This document shows positions 55,925 to 64,000 of a stretch of DNA of 64,000 bases, one piece after another; position 1 is the first letter of the stretch; each line of letters begins with the position of its first letter. The stretch comes from Chryseobacterium caseinilyticum (GTDB taxonomy: Bacteria; Bacteroidota; Bacteroidia; Flavobacteriales; Weeksellaceae). The position numbers and the translations under genes were made by a program. The stretch covers positions 1,178,001 through 1,242,000 of the forward strand of contig NZ_JACYFS010000001.1 of NCBI RefSeq assembly GCF_014837145.1, in the 5' to 3' direction. Under the pieces are notes generated by a model, which saw only the letters and a list, made by a program, of their open reading frames with translations, was not told the DNA's origin and did not search any database.

Positions 55925-56737
55925 CTATTTTTTTATAAATTTTTCTGAAAGAACTGTTGTAGACTTATCAATAAATTTGATTTTAAGATAATACATTCCT
56001 GCAGAAAGCTCAGAAACTGATATTTTTGACTGAGGAGCAGTAACAGTTTTTACTAATCTGCCTGATGCATCAAAGATTGTAATATCATTTACTTTTTGAG
56101 CTTCAGAGATCTCAACATAATCGCTTGCAGGGTTTGGATAAACTTTAAATGAAGTCAAATCTGCATCCTGAACATTTAGATTTGATTTTGGCTCCCAAAC
56201 TGCATCATCCCAATAGTGTCCCGCCCAGGTAGATCCCGGATTTCTGATGGCGAGTCTTGCATTGGCAGGAACAGTTGTAGGAACATCCAATGTTCTTTCA
56301 GCCGAGCTGTCGTATGTACTGTTGGTAATCGTAAGTGATTCCAATGTAACAAAAGAATTAATATCATTCGCATCTGTCAAGTAGCCAAAATCCAGCTTTC
56401 CCGGTCCGGAATTCACTCTCACTTTAAATTTAAAATGATGAGTTCCTGCATTTATGTTGCTTAAAATAGGCATTATCACAATAGAAACCGCACCTGAACC
56501 ATAACCGGTCTGATACACATTTGATCCTCCTGAAGCTGGTGTCGTGTGTGAAATAATCTGGTTTCCTGTGGAAGTACGCAGGCTGTTCCAGCAGTTGGGT
56601 ACTATTCCGAAGGCACAGCACGAAAGTGTATCGAAGTTTTCAGAAAAGCTGTCAATTGCATTACATTGAGCATTGAGCTGAACTATGCTTCCAAGACTTA
56701 AAAAAGTCATAATCGAAAAAGATAAATTTTTAATCAT
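55925..56737 (-). CDS. T9SS type A sorting-domain protein
   Basis: A 270-residue secreted protein: signal peptide ending near LNAQ, a beta-sandwich domain (about 25-185, ENFDTLSCCAFGIVPNCWNS start, GTHHFKFKVRVNSGPGKLDF) similar to the modules in the 47142 protein, and a type A sorting domain (FKVYPNPASDYVEIS, then SAGMYYLKIKF and final KFIKK). Four cysteines cluster at the N-terminus of the mature part. There is no catalytic motif. A possible operator overlaps its promoter. Confidence 0.88.
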   Translation of the reverse strand: MIKNLSFSIMTFLSLGSIVQLNAQCNAIDSFSENFDTLSCCAFGIVPNCWNSLRTSTGNQIISHTTPASGGSNVYQTGYGSGAVSIVIMPILSNINAGTHHFKFKVRVNSGPGKLDFGYLTDANDINSFVTLESLTITNSTYDSSAERTLDVPTTVPANARLAIRNPGSTWAGHYWDDAVWEPKSNLNVQDADLTSFKVYPNPASDYVEISEAQKVNDITIFDASGRLVKTVTAPQSKISVSELSAGMYYLKIKFIDKSTTVLSEKFIKK

Positions 56738-56757
56738 TCTAAATAAAAATAGTTAGA

Positions 56758-56797
56758 CAAATTTAATTTAATGTTTGAATCTGTTTAACCGATTACA
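56758..56797 (-). promoter_or_regulatory. Promoter and LacI-type site before the 55925 gene
   Basis: Minus strand TAAATTTG at 56758-56765 (exact TAnnTTTG). A palindrome-like TGTAATCGGTTAAA at 56784-56797, two mismatches from the consensus form of the site at 26146-26159, covers the -33 region. Confidence 0.45.
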
Positions 56798-56835
56798 CAT
56801 GATATTTATCAATTGGAAAATAATTAATTTTGAAC

Positions 56836-56870
56836 ACAAAAAAGACGGACCATTTTAAAAAGTCCGTCTT
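56836..56870 (-). terminator. Terminator after the SPFH gene
   Basis: Arms AAGACGGAC / GTCCGTCTT around an 11-base loop, with a T run read on the minus strand. It lies about 80 bases past the stop. Confidence 0.7.
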
Positions 56871-56947
56871 ATACAATTTGCTAAAAATTTCCCCTTTATC
56901 CGAAATTTTAATATTCTATAATGTGTTCAGAATTTTCCAAATTCTGA

Positions 56948-57856
56948 TTATTTTTTAGGTGGAAGATTTAAATCATCCAGATTTTGAGTAGCAGCCATCG
57001 AAACCACCAAGTCATTCAACATTGAACTCGCTGCAGTTGGTGAATTGGGCAACAGAACAAGATTACTTCTGTTATTTGCTCCAATGGATTGAAGTGTATC
57101 ATAATGCTGCGTTACCACGATTAATGCAGAAGCTTCCTGTGGTTTTATATTCACAGAATTCAACATATGAACAGATTCCTGAAGACCTTTTGCTATCTCT
57201 CTTCTTTGGTCTGCAATACCCTGACCCTGAAGCTTTTTAGATTCTGCCTCGGCTTTTGCCACAGCTACAATTCTGATTCTCTGAGCTTCAGATTCATACT
57301 CGGCGGCGGTTTTTTCTCTTTCCGCGGCGTTGATTCTGTTCATCGCATGTTTTACCTGCTCATCAGGATCAATGTCGGTTACCAAAGCTTTGATAATGTC
57401 ATATCCATAACTCTGCATTGCCTCCTGCAGTTCACTTTTTACCGCAATGGCTATATCATCTTTTCTTACAAAAACATCATCTAATTTTGTTTTTGGAACT
57501 TCGGCTCGCACAACATCAAATACATAGGAAGTAATTTGGTTTTCAGGATTTTCGAGACGGTAATAAGCATCTTTCACATTTTCTCTGATCACCTGATACT
57601 GTACAGAAACTTTCATTTTAATAAATACATTATCCAAAGTTTTGGTGTCAATAATAACATCCAATTGCTGGATTCTCAGATTCAGACGTTTTGCAATCTG
57701 ATCAAGAAAAGGGATTTTCAGATGCAGGCCTGCGTGGCTTACCTTTAAGAATTTGCCCAGTCTTTCTACAACCGCTGCAGATTCCTGCTTTACAGTGAAG
57801 AACGAAGCAAATAAAGTGATCAGTCCAAAAAAGACCAAAATACCTAAGTAAATCAT
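56948..57856 (-). CDS. SPFH/Band 7 domain protein (paraslipin/QmcA-like)
   Basis: A 302-residue stomatin-family membrane protein: one N-terminal helix (YLGILVFFGLITLFASFF), the SPFH domain (ERLGKFLKVSHAGLHLKIPF, LDVIIDTKTLDNVFIKMKVS) and an alanine- and glutamate-rich coiled coil (AAEREKTAAEYESEAQRIRI). The C-terminal part (ADQRREIAKGLQES) is typical of paraslipins. These proteins form large membrane rings and affect microdomains. The partner NfeD gene is not seen next to it. Confidence 0.9.
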   Translation of the reverse strand: MIYLGILVFFGLITLFASFFTVKQESAAVVERLGKFLKVSHAGLHLKIPFLDQIAKRLNLRIQQLDVIIDTKTLDNVFIKMKVSVQYQVIRENVKDAYYRLENPENQITSYVFDVVRAEVPKTKLDDVFVRKDDIAIAVKSELQEAMQSYGYDIIKALVTDIDPDEQVKHAMNRINAAEREKTAAEYESEAQRIRIVAVAKAEAESKKLQGQGIADQRREIAKGLQESVHMLNSVNIKPQEASALIVVTQHYDTLQSIGANNRSNLVLLPNSPTAASSMLNDLVVSMAATQNLDDLNLPPKK

Positions 57857-58089
57857 AAATTATTTTTTATCAGTTAGTTTTTAAATATACAAAAAATTAA
57901 TTTTTTCTTCGAATTTTAAGCAACATACTTTATTTTTTTATACATTTACTAAAACAATAACCAAAAACTAAACATCGAGCAACTGTACAATTTCATGTCC
58001 TTATGAAAATTGAATTTTCGGCATCTGAGACCGAAAAAGCCTGTAGAATCTAAACTTCCTTACAAAAAAAACTAAACACCAAACCACTT

Positions 58090-60936
58090 ATGTCTTTCCA
58101 GTTAAACATTCTGGATGAAGCATACGAAAGATTTACCGATGCCACCCGGAAAATAGAAACCATTAAAAAAGGGATTCAGGAAAACCGTAACGGAGAAAAA
58201 TCACTCACAGAATTACAGTCTGATCCACACGCTCTGGCCCGAAGGGTTGCAGCAGAACATACTTCAATTCCTGATGCATTGGAGAGAATTAATGGTGTCC
58301 CCAACTTTCAGGACATCCATATTCTCAATAAAATCTTTAAAATTGCTGAATCTGTAGGAAGAATCACCATCAAAACCCGATACGGAAACACAGGCTACGG
58401 AACAGGATTTCTGATTGCACCGGGAATTTTGATTACCAATAATCACGTCTTTCAGGATCAGGATACTGCCAAAAATTCTACCGTTCAGTTTTTCTATGAA
58501 ATGGACGGTGATAAAACCTCAAAACGTACGCTCTCCTTCAATTTCGAACCCGAGAAATTCTTTATTACCTCATCTTTCAAGACCACACCGGAAAATCCGC
58601 TTAACGGTTTGGATTTTACAATTGTTGCCGTATCAGAAAGATCGGATGAAGGCAAAAGTATTTCTGAAGTGCCTTTTACATCACTGAATGAAAATTTAGG
58701 TAAAATCATTGACGGAGAAAGCTGTGTCATCATCCAGCATCCCAAAGGCGATTACAAGAAAATCGTAATGAAAGACATCCGGATGCTGACTTTGAAAGAT
58801 GACTTTCTCATTTACGAATCCGACACCCTTCCCGGCTCGTCTGGTGCGGTGGTGATTGGTTTGGGAACGGGTGAAATTGTAGCACTTCACCACAGCAGTG
58901 TACCGAGAAAAAATGCACAGGGACAGATTCTGAGAAAAGATGGCGGCGTCTACAGCAGTGGCGATCCCGATGAATCAATCGACTGGATGGGAAATGAAGG
59001 AGTAAGAATAAGTTCTATCATTAAATGCATCAGAAAATTTAAACTTCCTCAACATATGGAAGCTTTCAGAGAATCAGTGCTCAGAAGTTCTTTCACCAGA
59101 CAGGAAAAAGAAACTGAATCTGACCTTGAAGAAAAAAAACAGCCAAATCCTGAAAACACCATGAAAAATTCAGAAAATAACATCGTCAATCAAAGTGTAA
59201 ATATTCTGCAAAGTCCTTCTGTAGATTCAGATGCTGCGCTGCAATATTTTGAAATTGAACTGGTCAATATTCAGACGATGCAGGATGACTGGGTGGATAA
59301 TTATCAGAAATTAATCCCTGAAATCGTAAGTAACGAACCTGTTTTTCCGTTTTCAACTTCCGCTTCACAGAAAAGTATTTATTATGTGACAGTACGGTCT
59401 TCAGAAAATCCATGGGAAATTTCAGCAAAACTGGAAGCGTTGCCTCAGATAAAAAATGCCACGCCAGACCTTCCGATGGAAACTGATATGCAGTTTCCAA
59501 GCAGCAGCAATATTCATGTCACCGAATCTGATATTCTCGAAACCATGAAAACAAGCAATGTCGTGGAGCGTGAAGATGATTTTAAAACCAAATGGAATTC
59601 TTCCCATTATTTTGATATCAAAACCGATACGAAAGAAGAAAGACAGAGAGGCTGGAACCGTATTGCAGTGGGTCTTACCACAAACAATGGAACTGTTGAT
59701 TTCCTGAATGATACCGAAACTGATGCCGAAACCATTTTAGAAAAAATAATAAAAGCTGAGAAAGGAAATCTTGAAGAGGTGAAAAAGCGGCTGAAAAATT
59801 TAAAACTCATCCAACTCGACACCGGCTACACCGATCATTCCAAAGTAAAAGGAAGATTTAATTATGAAAATGATGAAGATTTTATCGACGGTTCAGATGC
59901 AAGAGACGAAATGATTAAAGGACTTCTGAAACATCCCGGCCACGGAACCCGCACTGCAAGCATCATCTGCGGAGGTAAAATGAATTACAAAAGCGACGGA
60001 AACTATGGCATTTTAACTGATAAAAATAAAGAACAGCTCATAGAAGTCATCCCTTACCGAATTGCAGAATCAGTTGTATTGATCGGAAGGGGCAAGAATC
60101 TGGTGGATGCCGTTAATCAGGCGGTGAATACAGGCGCAGACATTCTTTTCATGTGCATGGGAAGTTATCCGAGACTGATGATTGCTGAAACCGCAAAATC
60201 TGCTTACGAAAACGGAATTATCTGGTGCTGTGCCGCCGGAAATGAAGTGGAAACCATCGTTGCTCCGGCTCTTTATCCCGGAACGATTGCCGTAGCTGCC
60301 ATCAACCCAAATCAAAAACCGTGGCGTGGTAGCAGTTATGGAAAAGCAGTTGATATTGCTGCACCCGGTGAAGACGTTTACGTTCCGTCGATGGATAAGG
60401 AGAAAAATGAAATCATGGCTTACGGAAGCGGAACAAGTTACGCAACACCACACGTAGCCGCTGCCGCCGCACTTTGGAAAGCCAAAAATTTTGATGAAAT
60501 CTATAGAAAATACCAGTTCCCGTGGCAGATTGTGGAAGCATTCAGAACCTGTCTGAAAAATTCGGTTTTCAAGCCGGACAGCTGGGATACCGACAACTAT
60601 GGAGCAGGAATTTTGGATATTTCAAATCTATTAAGACAGAAACTTCCGGAAGCGAAGGATTTACAGCATGCCTACACCAATTTCAGACAGACGGAATGGG
60701 ATTTGGGAATTCGTGAAGGTGTTCATTTTCTCTGGAAAACTTTAATCAGAAAAGTGACTCCGGGCAAACAGTTTGAAAGTGAAATGAGCGAAATGATGAT
60801 GACAGAAAGAGGTAGAATTGCTGTTTCTGCCATCACGGGAAATACCGTTTCGAGTGTGTTTGAATCTGATTCCGGAAACTCTGCACATGATTCTGAAAAG
60901 ATCTTAAAAATGTATTTTGACAGCTACAAAAACTAA
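58090..60936 (+). CDS. Dual serine protease: trypsin-like (S1) plus subtilisin-like (S8)
   Basis: A 948-residue protein with no signal peptide or membrane helix. Residues 1-90 form a helical N-terminal segment. A trypsin-like domain (about 90-315) shows H119 in LITNNHVF, D175 in NGLDFTIVAV and S251 in LPGSSGAVV. A charged linker (about 335-370) and an unknown domain (about 380-480) follow. The S8 domain (about 565-800) has D577 in IQLDTGY, H618 in PGHGTRTAS, the oxyanion Asn in AAGNE (718) and S783 in GSGTSYATPHVA. A C-terminal helical region closes it. Both triads appear complete. It is the first gene of a three-gene operon. Confidence 0.9.
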   Translation: MSFQLNILDEAYERFTDATRKIETIKKGIQENRNGEKSLTELQSDPHALARRVAAEHTSIPDALERINGVPNFQDIHILNKIFKIAESVGRITIKTRYGNTGYGTGFLIAPGILITNNHVFQDQDTAKNSTVQFFYEMDGDKTSKRTLSFNFEPEKFFITSSFKTTPENPLNGLDFTIVAVSERSDEGKSISEVPFTSLNENLGKIIDGESCVIIQHPKGDYKKIVMKDIRMLTLKDDFLIYESDTLPGSSGAVVIGLGTGEIVALHHSSVPRKNAQGQILRKDGGVYSSGDPDESIDWMGNEGVRISSIIKCIRKFKLPQHMEAFRESVLRSSFTRQEKETESDLEEKKQPNPENTMKNSENNIVNQSVNILQSPSVDSDAALQYFEIELVNIQTMQDDWVDNYQKLIPEIVSNEPVFPFSTSASQKSIYYVTVRSSENPWEISAKLEALPQIKNATPDLPMETDMQFPSSSNIHVTESDILETMKTSNVVEREDDFKTKWNSSHYFDIKTDTKEERQRGWNRIAVGLTTNNGTVDFLNDTETDAETILEKIIKAEKGNLEEVKKRLKNLKLIQLDTGYTDHSKVKGRFNYENDEDFIDGSDARDEMIKGLLKHPGHGTRTASIICGGKMNYKSDGNYGILTDKNKEQLIEVIPYRIAESVVLIGRGKNLVDAVNQAVNTGADILFMCMGSYPRLMIAETAKSAYENGIIWCCAAGNEVETIVAPALYPGTIAVAAINPNQKPWRGSSYGKAVDIAAPGEDVYVPSMDKEKNEIMAYGSGTSYATPHVAAAAALWKAKNFDEIYRKYQFPWQIVEAFRTCLKNSVFKPDSWDTDNYGAGILDISNLLRQKLPEAKDLQHAYTNFRQTEWDLGIREGVHFLWKTLIRKVTPGKQFESEMSEMMMTERGRIAVSAITGNTVSSVFESDSGNSAHDSEKILKMYFDSYKN

Positions 60937-60942
60937 AACACC

Positions 60943-62757
60943 ATGACTTCATATTTTGATTTACATCTGCATCCCATTTTCAAAAATCATATCTGCAATT
61001 ACGATGAGACACTTCCGAAGGTGAACAAAAGCATAAAAGATTATACCCAACCCATCAGAATGGCCAACGTTATTACCAATGTTCTGGACGACCTTCTGCT
61101 TCATATTCTTAAAAGTCAGTGCTCTGTAACCCAGTGCGACAAAGGAAATCTGAAATTTGCCGTTGCAGGAATATGCAATCTGGAATATGGTTTTGCCGAC
61201 AGCAAAGGTCTGTTTGGAGGAATTTTAAAAAGCAATTTTTCAAATCCTCTGGACAAAAAATATTTTGATAAGGTGCGAAACGGCGAAGTTTCCTACTACC
61301 GTCTGATGCTGATGGAACTGAGCGTTTTCCGTTTTCTGCATGATCAGAATGTGATCAATTTTGCCTCAAGAAATTCCCCAAAACGGAATAACGGTAAGAT
61401 GGAAATCTGCTTCAGCCTCGAAGGCAGCCACAACATCAGCAAATATCTCGTCGGAAATGCCTCGAAACTGGATTTTGAAAAAGATCGTGTCATAGATGAA
61501 GAATCTGGGAAAATGCTTTCGCAGGACGAGTTGTGGAAAGAACTCGTTCCCGCAAACAACGGAAATTGCGGCAACAGCGATCCATACAGAAATACCGATC
61601 CCGACTGCCTTCCGCACCACAGCCAGAATCCTGCAGAAAATTTTGAATATTTCTACCACAGCCTCTCAAAATCGGGAATGGATCTTTTTTATCTCACCGT
61701 TACGCATTTAACCCACATCAAAGAACAGGTTTTGGCGACTCATGCTTTTGGCATGAAGATGTTGAAACACCCATCTTTCTTTCCTTTCGGCAATGGTTTT
61801 ACCAATCTGGGCTATCAGATGCTTCAGAAATGTTTCACCATGACTAATCATTTGGGAGAAGCACGTCCCGTTTTAATTGATATCAAACATTTAGGTCTGA
61901 AATCGAGACAGGATTTATATGAATGGAGAAAAAAGTTCTTAACGACAAAATTTCCAAAAGGCACTCCGGATTATACTAAAATCCCTTTGATTGCCTCACA
62001 CATCGGCGTTACAGGTTACAGCGTAAACGAATGGAAAAATGCTTTGGAAACTGATAAATGCAAGGTCTTTCATTACAATGGAGCACGGGCAGTATCGGTT
62101 GAAACCAAAAGAAAACCTTCCGGAAAATGGGGATCTGCCATCAACAATGATTTCAGTTTTAATCCGTGGTCTATTAATTTAATGGATGAAGATATCATTG
62201 AAATTTTAAAAAGTGGCGGAATTTTAGGCGTAAGTCTTGACGTAAGAATTCTCGGTTTTCAGTCGAAAGTGGGTTTAAACATGGCGGGAGACGAAGAATA
62301 TCTGAGTACACCGGATTTTCAGACGCACTTCCCGCAGATTTCAGTGAAGAGTCTCCGTACCGAAACCATGGAATCTATGATGGAACAGGAAAGCTGGCTT
62401 GTTCCCACAAAAGAAGAACGGCATCCACTGGTTTTCTGTTTTAATATCATTCACATTATTCAGGTCGGTATTGTACGGGTCGGAATAAGCGAACCCTGGA
62501 AAAACATCTGCATCGGAAGTGATTTTGACGGTTTGATTGAACCTTTAAAAATCTGTCCTGACGCATCATCTCTGGATGAGCTTGAAGCCAATCTCCACAA
62601 ATGGCTATTGATTGCCGAAAAATCCTACGTAGAACAGAACGGAGGAAAAGCTGTTCTCGCCGATAAACCTCAGAAAGAAATCAATAAAATCATCACCGGA
62701 ATTATGGGGCAAAACGGAATTGATTTTTCAGAAAAATGGAAAAATAATTTTCAGTAA
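60943..62757 (+). CDS. M19 membrane-dipeptidase-like metallohydrolase
   Basis: A 604-residue protein, much longer than typical M19 dipeptidases (about 350-400). Motifs that align with the binuclear zinc site: DLHLHP at 6-11 (H8 and H10), Glu160 in ICFSLEGSH, His316 in LIDIKHLG, His353 in IASHIGVTG and Asp527 in CIGSDFDG. The first motif has His where M19 normally has Asp (HxD). Inserted stretches, among them a Cys-containing GNCGNSDPYRNTDPDC, fill the extra length. There is no signal peptide. It begins 6 bases after the protease gene. Confidence 0.82.
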   Translation: MTSYFDLHLHPIFKNHICNYDETLPKVNKSIKDYTQPIRMANVITNVLDDLLLHILKSQCSVTQCDKGNLKFAVAGICNLEYGFADSKGLFGGILKSNFSNPLDKKYFDKVRNGEVSYYRLMLMELSVFRFLHDQNVINFASRNSPKRNNGKMEICFSLEGSHNISKYLVGNASKLDFEKDRVIDEESGKMLSQDELWKELVPANNGNCGNSDPYRNTDPDCLPHHSQNPAENFEYFYHSLSKSGMDLFYLTVTHLTHIKEQVLATHAFGMKMLKHPSFFPFGNGFTNLGYQMLQKCFTMTNHLGEARPVLIDIKHLGLKSRQDLYEWRKKFLTTKFPKGTPDYTKIPLIASHIGVTGYSVNEWKNALETDKCKVFHYNGARAVSVETKRKPSGKWGSAINNDFSFNPWSINLMDEDIIEILKSGGILGVSLDVRILGFQSKVGLNMAGDEEYLSTPDFQTHFPQISVKSLRTETMESMMEQESWLVPTKEERHPLVFCFNIIHIIQVGIVRVGISEPWKNICIGSDFDGLIEPLKICPDASSLDELEANLHKWLLIAEKSYVEQNGGKAVLADKPQKEINKIITGIMGQNGIDFSEKWKNNFQ

Positions 62758-62760
62758 ACC

Positions 62761-64000
62761 ATGGAAAAGAAAACGGATTTCAAAAAGTGGAGTATAATTT
62801 TGGGAGTAATTTTCCTGCTGATTTTATTGGCGGTATTTATACTTATTCCCTGCCCTACTTCCTCACAGAAATTCTTTTTCAGGGTTCTGTTGGCTTTGGC
62901 CGCTGCGGCTTTTGCTGCAACGATTCCGGGCAGTTTTAATTTCAATAATAAAATTGTTTCTGCCAGCGGAGCCATAGCCATTTTCGCTGTCGTTTTTCTT
63001 TTGAATCCTTCAGGCTGGAAAGATTCCGACTGTGACCTCAGAAATATGAAAGCAACAGTTTTTGTTGACGGAAAACCTACCCAGGACGTTCAGATTATCA
63101 TTCCCGACATCGGACAAAAGTTTCTGACAGATGAATTTGGAAATGCAAACATCGAGTTTTCAAATTCTCAGATTAAGTATCCTTCAAATGTTATCTTCCG
63201 TTTTAAAAACGAAGTCGACAGCACATTTATTATTGATCGTTTTGAAAAGAAGATGACTTTTAATCTGATTTCCAACAGAAAAATAAAATCTGATTTCAGC
63301 GGAAATAATATGAATTTCGAATACAATGACATTAACATCAATCTTTCACTGACAGATTTAGCCCAAAAATCAAACGAAGCATTAGAGGATCCATCCATCA
63401 TTCAGGACGATTTTGACTTTGTGAATTATCATTTCAGACAAAATAAAGATACAATTGAAATTTACCCCAGTTCAAAACTGGTTGATGAAATCAGAAAGAA
63501 GAAAATCATCACAGGAAAGCATGCTTACGAAGGTTTTATAGATTATTTTAATGTTTATTTTCCTCAGTTTGATATCAAAATCACCAACAATTCTGATGAT
63601 GCAATTTTTTTCGACAGAATCGCTTTAAAAATTGTTGAAAGCGTTCCAAATAATGCTCCCGTCATCATACCCGGAATACAGGATAAATTTACACTGAATA
63701 ATGTTGGTTTCGGAGCTGCTAAAAATTTAAAGATTAAATTCAGTACAGTTCCAAACGGACAAAAACCCGACTGGAATCTGCCGTTTGAATCAACAGTTAA
63801 TGTGGCAGAACTTCAGCCTGGAGGAAGAATTGATCTGGATCAGAAATTTATAAACAATGTGATGCTGAAAAATATCGACAGCCGTTATTTTGAAGAAAAT
63901 CAGGAAGAATACAGTAAGTTTTATAACAGTGAAAATCTTCTTCAAACCGCCAGACTTAAAAACAAAGATTTTGTAGACAAAGGCGCAAATGTATTTGGAA
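62761..64000 (+). CDS. Membrane-anchored protein of unknown function (5' part)
   Basis: The ATG at 62761 is 3 bases after the M19-like stop, and the frame is open to the window edge (at least 413 residues). Three hydrophobic segments lie at about residues 11-30, 42-57 and 67-82, then KDSDCDLRNMKATVFVDGKP opens a beta-rich region that looks like a carboxypeptidase-regulatory domain (VFVDGKPTQDVQIIIPDIGQ). The later part has LNNVGFGAAKNLKIKFSTVP, a typical bacterial Ig-like/CARDB pattern. The end is not seen. It is probably the membrane component of the same system. Confidence 0.75.
   Translation, partial: MEKKTDFKKWSIILGVIFLLILLAVFILIPCPTSSQKFFFRVLLALAAAAFAATIPGSFNFNNKIVSASGAIAIFAVVFLLNPSGWKDSDCDLRNMKATVFVDGKPTQDVQIIIPDIGQKFLTDEFGNANIEFSNSQIKYPSNVIFRFKNEVDSTFIIDRFEKKMTFNLISNRKIKSDFSGNNMNFEYNDININLSLTDLAQKSNEALEDPSIIQDDFDFVNYHFRQNKDTIEIYPSSKLVDEIRKKKIITGKHAYEGFIDYFNVYFPQFDIKITNNSDDAIFFDRIALKIVESVPNNAPVIIPGIQDKFTLNNVGFGAAKNLKIKFSTVPNGQKPDWNLPFESTVNVAELQPGGRIDLDQKFINNVMLKNIDSRYFEENQEEYSKFYNSENLLQTARLKNKDFVDKGANVFG

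Noticed and set aside
58090..60936. The trypsin-like domain as a DegP/HtrA protease
   Set aside because: No signal peptide, no PDZ domain, and it is fused to an S8 domain.

Overview
The window is a stretch of a Bacteroidota chromosome, most likely a Chryseobacterium-like member of the Flavobacteriia (Weeksellaceae). This is inferred from several signs: type IX secretion (T9SS) C-terminal sorting domains of type A and type B, a GLPGLI-family protein, BlaR1/BlaI-type pairs, KpsF/TatC/RecQ and ParE/ParC proteins of flavobacterial type, AT-rich intergenic DNA, promoters of the Bacteroidota TTG-N19-TAnnTTTG form, and short degenerate tandem repeats between genes. No transposase, integrase, phage gene, rRNA or CRISPR array was seen.

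Layout. 1-8.9 kb: tail of a T9SS type B surface protein, cvfB, a small secreted protein, lpdA, two small unknown proteins behind a glycosyltransferase, a toxin-antitoxin-like pair and recQ. 9-20 kb: kdsD-like isomerase, tatC, secreted M1 and M61 metallopeptidases, then a blaI / M56 blaR1-like / GLPGLI operon with its promoter and dyads, and small proteins. 20.2-20.6 kb: three tandem initiator tRNA genes with one promoter, one terminator and covarying hairpins in the spacers. 20.7-25.5 kb: tsaC, yaaA, an unknown exported protein, prmC (carrying an in-frame repeat insertion) and a GNAT acetyltransferase. 26-29.4 kb: a T9SS-secreted pectate lyase behind a LacI-type palindrome, and a rhomboid protease. 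29.5-34.5 kb: topoisomerase IV (parE, a small membrane protein, parC). 34.7-43.2 kb: AIM24-like protein, methionine aminotransferase, SDR, AraC regulator, secreted unknown, ychF, ferritin, dicarboxylate/amino-acid symporter. 43.5-47 kb: DUF779 / aldehyde dehydrogenase / divergent AraC regulator with a 21-bp-phased direct repeat, interrupted by a GC-rich structured repeat. 47-58 kb: a giant FN3/GEVED T9SS protein with an internal 275-residue tandem duplication, hemL, a glucosaminidase, a PLP enzyme, a small HExxH membrane protein, a 59-residue DUF5522 protein, a DUF4136 lipoprotein, a T9SS protein and an SPFH protein.

58.1-64 kb is the most unusual part. It holds a tightly packed operon: a 948-residue protein carrying both a trypsin-like and a subtilisin-like catalytic triad and no signal peptide, a 604-residue M19-dipeptidase-like metallohydrolase, and a membrane-anchored protein that runs off the end. 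I do not recognise this combination as a named system and propose it as the candidate new system. Its function (proteolytic signalling, defence or peptide processing) is not shown by the sequence.

Most metabolic and information-processing genes look ordinary. The accessory interest lies in the protease operon, the repeats, one of which has entered prmC, and several readable regulatory sites.
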